NCBI RefSeq assembly: GCF_024586455.1
Contig: NC_065923.1
Coordinates: 43,656,264 to 43,720,263 of the forward strand
Direction of reading: 5' to 3'
Length of the DNA stretch: 64,000 nucleotides
Origin: Bactrocera neohumeralis
Taxonomy: Eukaryota; Arthropoda; Insecta; Diptera; Tephritidae
Both the position numbers and the translations under genes were made by a program. Of this stretch, positions 56,389-64,000 are shown one piece after another (the first letter of the stretch is position 1; every line of letters begins with the position of its first letter). The notes under the pieces are model-generated. The model was not told the origin of the DNA and did not search any database. It saw only the letters and a program-made list of their open reading frames with translations.

Positions 56389-58734
56389 AAGTACATATTT
56401 TTACAAAAATCCATAATTTATTAAAATGTTATTAAAGTTATTAATTAAAGTTGTTAGTTAAAGTCATTAATTATTATTACTTTCACAATAGTCACCTGAA
56501 AATACAAAATTTTCCTTGAAATTATTTTTTCGACGTACTCTTACTCAAGTCAAAACGCAAGCGACTGCAAAGTTCATACACAAGTGGCGACTAAGCTAAA
56601 ACATAACGGATATATCAAAGCAACATGTGACATGATGTAATATTTACAAATGCATGTTCATACATGAAAATTTTGCAAAAGTAGCCGTTGGTTCCTAGAG
56701 GAACCATCAGGCGTTTAAGGTTTATACTTACATCTTTTAACAACACCGAGTTAACACCATTTTTTCATCACACTGTTCGAAAAACACATGTGTTAGTTCG
56801 CTACGGTGATATAAAGAACAAATTATTGCAATTTGAAGAAGGCATTATAGCAGACTAGCAGATGGAAATGAATATGGTTAACTGTACACTTGATAAATTT
56901 AGAATAGTTGTTAAATTCATAAAGCTTTAATGAAGAATTTTCCACGATTTTGTGGAGCTTTTCGGTATAAAAAATCTTGTTAATAATTATTATGTTTCTT
57001 TTCGAATTGTGTTGTCGTACAACATTTTTCGAAGTTAGAAAAAAAAAAATAAAGAGGCGTCACCTCAGTCCTTAATACCAGCAGAATAGTTATTTCAAAG
57101 CGGAATTTGTAAACTTATTAAAAAAAAGAAATATGACTTATTCATGAATAAAAATACTATGAAATAAATAACAAATAATCAATAATTTACAATTCGCTCG
57201 GTATGCAAAAATAATTACTATTCTATTGGGAGATATTAGAAAAATAAATATCTTCTGCAAGGCCATATGCACTTCTACATACGCTTATGTAGAAGGGAAA
57301 ATGGAATTGCCAGTAAATATAGTTTGACATTATTGCTTTGCTTGCAACAATTTAAAATTTCTTCTTTTGTCATAGCAGTTTTGTAAAAACAATATAGAAA
57401 ATATATTGCAATAAATACCTATATAGATGTAGTATATAAGTAACAATGAAATTGAATCATGGAAAAGCACAAATAACTAACGAATATGTGAATACACAAC
57501 TTCTTGCACACTTGCAATTATATATGTCTACATACACACACTCATATTTTACCAAATGAAAATGACAAATGAAGAGAATACAAATAAATTGTTAACTAAA
57601 CGCACAAAAACTATTAAAATGTCTGTTTTATATTGTTTATTACAATATTTGTATAATATTAAATCATAGTCGCTATGCGCACATACAGATTTTTTTGAAA
57701 ACAGTTTTTAATGAGCAATTTAACGATGTAGATGCACAGAGCAGAGTTGGCCCCCAAATTTACGTTTATTGCTAAATTTTAGTGTGATTTCAAGCAGTGC
57801 AAGCGGAAAATATTCTCCCAATTGACCCGTTAGTTTGCCTTGTGGTGCGTTAATACTATATATACATAAGAAAAAAAAATTCGCCAAGCACAGTGCATAG
57901 GATACACGAAAACAATACTAGACAAATTTATGCGCTCTTCTTCCCCCACGAACGCATACAACTGTCTATATTTGATATGTGACTTTTCTATAGATTAACT
58001 GTATATAGGTTAGAGTACTTCTAGAATTATATTTTTATGCAAATATCATTCGAAACCCAAAAAATCTGCAGCGGCACGGCAACAATGGCCAAATTAAGCG
58101 AGTGTTGATCGAAAAAAATAAAATAGTGATCTGTTCATCTTTTCCTTGTCAGGCTGCAATCAACCAATATTGTTCGGTTGAATACTCTTCACAAGAAATT
58201 CCTACAAGAACTTTCATTGGCCCGTTTGCATGAAACTATATTGCATCGCTGCTAGACTAACGACCCGTACCAAATTGCATAAAAATATCACGTCAACTTA
58301 AAAGTGTTATATCCAAGCTTTTACCTCCGATAATTCAAACAAAACAGTGTCAGGAAAAATACAAAACGGTGCAAACAGACAGATAATTGAGTTCGAAAAA
58401 GAATTTAGAACCTTATAATGAGCAGCCAAATCGCTGTATTTTATTACAACGTCAACCCACAGCTCAGGACATAAAAAAAATCGATACACTAGAGACTTTG
58501 TGAAATCCAAATATATATTAAAAACACAATTCCTTATATTTATATACCACAATTAAAAATTAAGAAAAACCTGAACTATCTCCAACCTTCTTGAATTTTT
58601 TTGTTTTGAGTTATTTGATTAGTTTTAAATAAATAAATTAATGAAAATAAAGTGATAGTTTTTAACATCGTCTAGCTTAATCTGATCTAATTGTGAAAGT
58701 AATTGGACTCTAACTTTACACTTTAGTGTCTCTG
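56389..58734. other. Unassigned AT-rich spacer
   Basis: Contains a small perfect hairpin CTTCTACAT / ATGTAGAAG at 57272-57295 with a 6-base loop. Nothing else recognised. Confidence 0.4.
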
Positions 58735-59713
58735 GTGTATTTAGTTACTGATTTATAGCGCTTTTTGTAGTGTTAACAGTACCGTTTTATAGGGTGTAAT
58801 AGCCTTGACAGACGGCACCGTTAATCCGGATTAACTGCGCACTTAATCAGATCCAAATTTGTAGGTGACAGACGGCAGCTATGCGAGTTTGAAACTCTCA
58901 TAAACAGCTCATTGTCCTTTTTATAATATTTTCAATGAAAATTGATAGAAGATAAACATTACGGTTGTTAGCCGACCAATTTTTACCAAACCATTTTTTA
59001 TTACAAAAGCATATCAACACATTATTTTTAAAACTGCATCATAACATAGAAGTTTTATTGATATTATATTAAGAATTTGATAAACAGCTGTCAGGGTTGC
59101 TTGTATTTCATTCACAATAGATGAAAATTGGCTATTTTTAACAATGTTGCCAACGAAAATCTCACAAACTCCCTAAAATTTTGAGAGTTATTTTTGGATT
59201 CAGCAACGGAGTTAGCTGTGGTAACTCCTGAATTAATCCCGAAAAATGCAATTAATCTGGCTTAACGCTGCCGTCTGTCAATGCTATAAGCGGGGTTATC
59301 ATCCAAATTCATGCGTTTTCACACTGCTGGTATGAGTTCTTTTAATATTTGCCCTAGGCGACTATGGTTCTTGTAGCTTCATCGGTTTAGGAGACATTAA
59401 ACTTCTAAGAGGGCGGGACCACGCCCAGATGCCTTTTGTTACTTCGATCCACTATGCCGAATTACCGTTCTTTATCTTAATTTGGGGCTTAGATATGGCA
59501 CTTTATAAGTTTTCGGTAAATGCCGGTTTGTGAGCCTGGCAAAGGTCTTATTACACACGTCTACCAACTCTGCCTTAGTTTTTTGTCAGGGAACAAGTGT
59601 GCCAAGACAGCTTGCATGGACGGGCAGACAGATAGTTCATCCTGATCATATACCGTTAGGTGAATAAAACTACATATTATACTTCATAGCAACAAGTTCC
59701 AAGAGTATACAAT
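58735..59713 (+). repeat. Family A repeat, right-hand part, split by a MITE
   Basis: GGTGTATTTAGTTACTGATT with TTATAGCGCTTTTTGTAGT and ACCGTT matches 43267-43338. After the MITE the host resumes as GCGGGGTTATCATCC and runs through GGGCGGGACCACGCCC to the right end CAACAAGTTCCAAGAGTATA. The left end is missing. Confidence 0.75.
58800..59286. mobile_element. PIF/Harbinger-like MITE with TAA duplication, nested in family A
   Basis: 487 bp with inverted ends: TAGCCTTGACAGACGGCA at the left and the inverse of TAGCATTGACAGACGGCA at the right. Similarity extends to about 36 bp with roughly five mismatches. TAA flanks both sides (58797-58799 and 59287-59289). Removing the element and one TAA restores a continuous match to family A at about 43345. 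A third TGACAGACGGCA lies subterminally at 58866. It has no coding capacity. A TWA duplication is the hallmark of PIF/Harbinger; assignment rests on this alone, as no autonomous partner is present. Confidence 0.8.
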
Positions 59714-60552
59714 TCACCGGTCAACTGTTGCTCTAACGTTTTGAGAGATTATAAATATTTTTCATAGGAATTCTTCTATGTTCACTTCTTGCTCAGATAT
59801 TTTCAGTATTCCAATTAAAATTTATATTCCATTTGTAAGCCGATATAATAAACTATTAATGCTACCAAGTTAATTGTGTTGAGCATTTACAATTTATATT
59901 ATCTTTATTGTAACAATATGTGCCAAAAAAATAATTTATTTAAAAACAAATAACTGTTAAATGCCGATCGAAGTTTGGCGTGATTTTCATCAACAGTTTC
60001 TCGTTTGCAAACCGTCCATAAAGAGAAAATGAAAGTTCAGAAATCATATCTCGGCAAGCAAAGACAACGAAAATGTATGGGCAGGATTAAAGTTATTTTC
60101 ATGAAAGCTTTTAACATATAGCAAAGTGCAAAGAAGAATTAGATTTAGCAAACCGATAATCTGATTTAATTATAATCACGTTTTTGCTTTGTGCACTTTA
60201 TGTTGTTTTGGGATGTACACATACGATTGTACCTGAGTGATACTTGATATTGGCTCTCATATCGCATTGTATGTATTACGTTAGGTGTGAAAATTGTTAA
60301 AGGAAGTTTTATTTCTCGCTAATTTAGCTTTGAGCACTTCTGACACCTTCTTAATGCTTGGCTTTCTATTTTATGATTTAATATCGTAATTGGTTGCTAC
60401 CTCTGAGAATGCGGTTAAAACTAATAGGAACGAAATTAGTGTTCAGAAGCTTAATAATCAGGATCTATTTCTGGGATTACCTATCCACTACGTAAAATGT
60501 GAAATAAAAGTCAACTTCTCATGTTGCGTTTTAGGAAATATACTATACTATA
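59714..60552. other. Unassigned spacer
   Basis: No signal recognised. Confidence 0.35.
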
Positions 60553-61219
60553 CAAGATGGGTTCCAAAGTAAACAGGACTTTAAATTTTTTCGGCAAAAT
60601 CAATTTATTTTATTCAAAATAATCTCCTTCTGCTTCAATACAGCTTTTTCACGGTCCAAAAGCATGTGTCGAACGAGTGTTATAGCTCGTTGGCCTGTAT
60701 GGCCGCCAATATGCCGGTGCAAGCCTTTTGAATGGCCTCTACGTCTGCATAACGCTCTCCTTTCGCACGGTGCCATATCAGGTGAATACGGGGAGTGGTT
60801 AGTGGTTAAAATGTGATTTTTGGTCAAATAATCGGTTACAATGATGTCCTTGAAATGTTGGATTCACGGATTTTGATTGGCCCAGATGTTGAAAGCGTTA
60901 AAACCACTCGTGCACTCTCCTGCGGGAAAGGCAATCATCGCCATAAACTTGTTTCATCAATTAAAACGTTCCGGTAAAAGTTTTACCAATTTTTAAACAA
61001 AATTTAATGTTGGCTCTTTGTTCAAAGCTCATTTTCGCACCGATAACACAAACATACTGACACTTAAAACGCAATAGCTTCACTTTCAAGCAATGAAATG
61101 TCCTTGAAATTCTCACTGGATCGATAAAGTTAGCAGACTCTAACGCACCAGTCGACATACGAGTATATGTAGATGACGCCACAAGGGGGCGCTAGATTAC
61201 TTTTTTACTTTGCACCTTC
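60553..61219 (-). mobile_element. Internally deleted mariner (M4)
   Basis: About 667 bp with CAAGATGGGTTCCAAAGTAA at the left and an inverse GTGCAAAGTAAAAAA-type right end, TA on both sides (60551-60552 and 61220-61221). On the minus strand: SFEQRANIKFCLKIGKTF, a shortened helix region, then a segment equivalent to IQH(F/S)KDIIVTDYLTKNHILT and YSPDMAPCERRALCRRR. The central catalytic part is missing, as in M2, and a further deletion removes the second DNA-binding helix region (near 60868-60895). Confidence 0.85.
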
Positions 61220-61527
61220 TATGTGTGTTACGATAGTTTCAAAAAAGTAAGTTCTTGTCATTATATGTAGGTGCTTAGTTAAATGTTCCTTAGATGGGTA
61301 ATAAGTCATGATCTGCACTTATTCATTGGTCTGAGTTAGTTTCTGCCACTAAAAATTCATGCAATATTGATTTCAGCAAGTCTCCGCAATACAGGTGAAT
61401 TACATCTCTGCTATTTATTTCTAGTCTTCTCAATTGCTTTGAACATTTGAACTGCAAATTTCCGTAGTTCAATCACAATGGAATCGATGGAGTTCACAAG
61501 ACCTTAGCTTGCTGAATTGTAAGTGGT
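61220..61527. other. Unassigned spacer
   Basis: No signal recognised; precedes the RTE target site. Confidence 0.35.
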
Positions 61528-62647
61528 AACGGTAAAATAATCGATCATGTTGTGATAAACGGAAAACACGTCTCCAGTTTTAGAAGTGCGTGCGCTTAAT
61601 ATAAATCGACTCGGACCACTATCTTGTTGCAGCCCAAGATTCGCACCCGCCTCTGTGCAGCAAAAAACGCACGCCAACAAACACAAGGAAGGTTCGACGT
61701 CGAAAAGCTGCAATCACAACAGACTGCCAAACGTTTTCAAGTTACACTTCTACTCTCTCTGAGAGCACTCATCAACAACTCGGTATAACGGAACTGTGGG
61801 ACGGCATTTCAAACCTCCTTACGTACAGTTCTGCATCCGAAACCATTGGTTTTCGGAAAGTGCAAAGAACAACTGGTACGACAGGAGTGCCGCGCCGCAG
61901 CGGAATAAAACAGGCTGCCTACCTCGCAACGTTACGATCGACCACTACAGTGCGGGATGGGATAGATACCGAGATATTGAAGATTTCGAGACGCATCTGC
62001 TTCAGAAAAAGAAAGAGGTAGAAATGCGTGAGTATGAAGAGCTTGATAAGCTGGCCGACAGGGCTCGAAAATTCTACGAAAAAATGCGGCGGCTTAGGTT
62101 TCAAGACCGGAGCATACTCTTGTAGAACCCCCAAAGGTGATCTAGTGACCGATGCCCAGAGCATACTTAAATTATGGAGGGAACACTTCTCCAGCCTGCT
62201 GAATGGCAGAGAATGCACAACGCCAGGAGAAGGCGAACCCGATTCCCCAATCGATGACGATGGAGCAGACGTCCATTGCCCGACCATGAAGAAGTTCGAA
62301 TAGCAATTACCCGCCCGAAGAACAACAAAGCGGCGGGGGCCGATGGATTACCGGCCGAGCTATTCAAACACGGCGGCGAAAAACTGATAAGGAGCATGCA
62401 CCAGCTTCTTTGTTCGTCGAGACAGGACATGCCAAACGATTGGAATTTAAGTGTGCTACATCCAAGTAGCACCTGTTGGAGAAGACAATCTGCGCCAACT
62501 ACCACCGTGACATTAGCCTCCTCAACATCGCATATAAGGTTCTATCGAGCGTATTGTGTGAAAGATTATGACCGTCAACAGTGACTGATTGGACCTTATC
62601 AGTGTGGCTTTAGACATGGAAAATCAACAACCGACCAGATATTCACC

Positions 62648-62935
62648 ATGCGCCAAATCTTGGAAAAGACCCCTGAAAGGAGAATCGACACACACCACCT
62701 CTTCGTCGATTTCAAAGCTGCTTTCGACAGCACGAAAAGGAGCTGCCTTTATGCCGCGATGTCTGAATTTGGTATCCCCATAAAACTAATACGACTGTGT
62801 AAACTGACGTTGAGCAACACGAAAAGCTTCGTCAGGATCGGGAAGGACCTCTCCGAGCCGTTCGATACCAAACGAGGTTTCAGACAAGGCGACTCCCTAT
62901 CGTGTGACTTCTTCAACCTGCTCTGGAGAAAATAG
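62648..62935 (+). pseudogene. RTE R10 RT fragment
   Basis: A 95-codon frame covering MRQILEKTPERRIDTHHLFV, DFKAAFDSTKRSCLYAAMSE, GIPIKLIRLCKLT and KRGFRQGDSLSCDFFNL. It includes the first RT catalytic Asp region (FVDFKAAFD). It breaks at LLWRK, where a deleted base shifts frame before YADD. Confidence 0.85.
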
Positions 62936-63426
62936 TTCGAGCTGCAATTTAATCGAACATTTACCATCTTTTATAAGAGTGTACAGCTGCTGGCGTATGC
63001 TGATGATATTGATATCATCGGCCTTAAACACCCGCGCCGTTAGTTCTGCTTTCTCAGACTGGACACAGGAAGCACAAACAAATGGGTCTGGCAGTGAACG
63101 ATCTGGCAAGATGAAATATCTCATCAAACAAACAGTCGTCGCACTCGCGACTTGACAGCACGTCACTGTTCACATGTTAACTTTGAAGTCGTAGATAATT
63201 TCGTCTATCTTGGAACTAGTGATAACACCTCCAACAATGTTAGCCTGGAAATCAACGCAGATTCTTGCTAGGTGCTACTTCCGGACTAGTAGGCAATTGA
63301 AAAGTAAGTCCTCTCTCGAGGAACAAAAGCCAAACTCTATAAGTCGCTCATAATTCCCGTCCTGCTATATGGTGCAGAGTCTTGGACGGTAACATCAACT
63401 GTTGAGTCGACGTTGCGAGTTTTCGA

Positions 63427-63780
63427 ATGAAAAGTTCTGCAAAATATTTATGGTCCTTTGCGCGTTGGCCACGGCAATATCGCATTCGATGGAACGATGA
63501 GCTGTATAAGATATATGACGACATTGACATAGTTCAGCGAATTAAAAGACAGCGGCTACGCTGGCTACGACATGTTGTCCGAATGGACGAAAACACTTCA
63601 GCTCTGAAAGTATTCGACGCTGTACCCGCCGGTGGAAGCAGAGGAAGAGGAAGACCTCCACTCCGTTGGAAGGACCAAGTGGAGAAGGACCTGGCTACGC
63701 TTGGAATATCCAATTGGCGCCACGTAGCGAAAAGGAGAAACGACTGGCGCGCTGTTGTTAACTCGGCTATAATCGCGTAA
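63427..63780 (+). pseudogene. RTE R10 C-terminal region with natural stop
   Basis: Encodes YRIRWNDELYKIYDDIDIVQ, RIKRQRLRWLRHVVRMDENT, GRGRPPLRWKDQVEKDLATL and RRNDWRAVVNSAIIA followed by TAA. R3 has the same reading at its end, so this is likely the family's natural C-terminus. The stop is only about 20 bases from the AAG tail. Confidence 0.85.
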
Positions 63781-63823
63781 GCGGTGTCCACGCCAATTAA
63801 GAAGAAGAAGAACGGTAAAATAA

Positions 63824-64000
63824 AACTTAATATTCTGCAATTTGGATTTATTTAAGTTTTCTTAAGTTTAATATAAATCAAAATTTTAATTCTGAAATAA
63901 AGAGCATTGAAAGGTACTGTAGCAATGAACCCAACAGCTAAGGACTTCGTCAAATGTAATAAGAACAATATCTAAGTAAAAGTCTAAGGATTGCAATGAA
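63824..64000. other. Unassigned AT-rich flank
   Basis: Spacer after the RTE duplication; nothing recognised. Confidence 0.4.

Larger units (their letters stand above)
61541..63810 (+). mobile_element. RTE-like non-LTR copy (R10), 5'-truncated, with 13-bp target-site duplication
   Basis: Starts inside the endonuclease (IDHVVINGKHVSS equivalent) and runs through linker, RT and C-terminal region to the stop at 63778-63780, about 20 bp of 3' UTR and AAG repeats. AACGGTAAAATAA occurs immediately before (61528-61540) and after (63811-63823). All domains are broken by frameshifts: the linker near 61960-62100, the NYRGIS motif (degraded to NYHRDIS near 62500), and the RT near 62925 just before the active site. 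YADD is encoded at 62996-63007. Confidence 0.93.

Noticed and set aside
1..64000. tRNA, rRNA or snRNA genes
   Set aside because: I looked for cloverleaf boxes and conserved rRNA words on both strands and recognised none; a covariance-model scan would be needed to exclude them.

Overview
This window looks like a gene-poor, transposon-dense stretch of an insect genome, most likely a fly. I see no convincing host protein gene, tRNA or rRNA gene. The fly assignment, with true fruit flies (Tephritidae) as the best guess, rests on the element mix: an RTE-like non-LTR retrotransposon, several mariner/Tc1 families, a Helitron, and AT-rich spacer full of short CATA/TATG microsatellites. It is inference; no single-copy marker gene is present.

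One RTE-like family dominates, with an APE endonuclease, a reverse transcriptase and a very short 3' end closing in AAG repeats. Copies or pieces lie at 1-2815 (-, nearly intact, cut by the window edge), 22866-24291 (+), 24743-24844 (+), 25625-26960 (-, ancient), 27129-27775 (+), 29506-29640 (-), 30438-30600 (+, leader only), 34658-36760 (-), 44370-45576 (+, interrupted by a mariner) and 61541-63810 (+, flanked by a target-site duplication). They cover every stage from a near-functional copy to a relic visible only by colinear matches.

DNA transposons: four internally deleted mariners of one family (13032, 20225, 39437, 60553), two fragments of other mariners (22483 and 44400), two Tc1-like relics (9640-10197 and 54020-55224, the second with two intron-like interruptions), a Helitron remnant with a good 3' terminus (31808-33376), a foldback element (15206-15516) and a 487-bp element with 3-bp TAA duplications that looks like a PIF/Harbinger MITE (58800-59286). 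A fragment of a second, R1/LOA-type non-LTR element lies at 3540-4075.

A dispersed repeat of about 1.2 kb, called family A here, recurs about ten times. The complete copy at 42424-43624 has 17-bp perfect inverted subterminal repeats and a hairpin near one end. A second repeat (family K, 55921-56388) has similar end architecture. Smaller structures are a 95-bp-period GC-rich repeat with a strong hairpin (36840-36965), a triple 60-bp repeat (33805-33950) and two degenerate local duplications (28920-29290, 50342-50675). The rest is AT-rich spacer in which I recognise nothing.

The genes here do not form a pathway; the window is a record of nested insertion and decay. The best-supported observations are the nested MITE with an internal empty-site comparison, the RTE insertions with duplications, the intron-bearing Tc1, the mariner inside an RTE, and the shared loss of the catalytic core in the mariner copies. 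All copy matches were made by eye, so boundaries are approximate unless stated.
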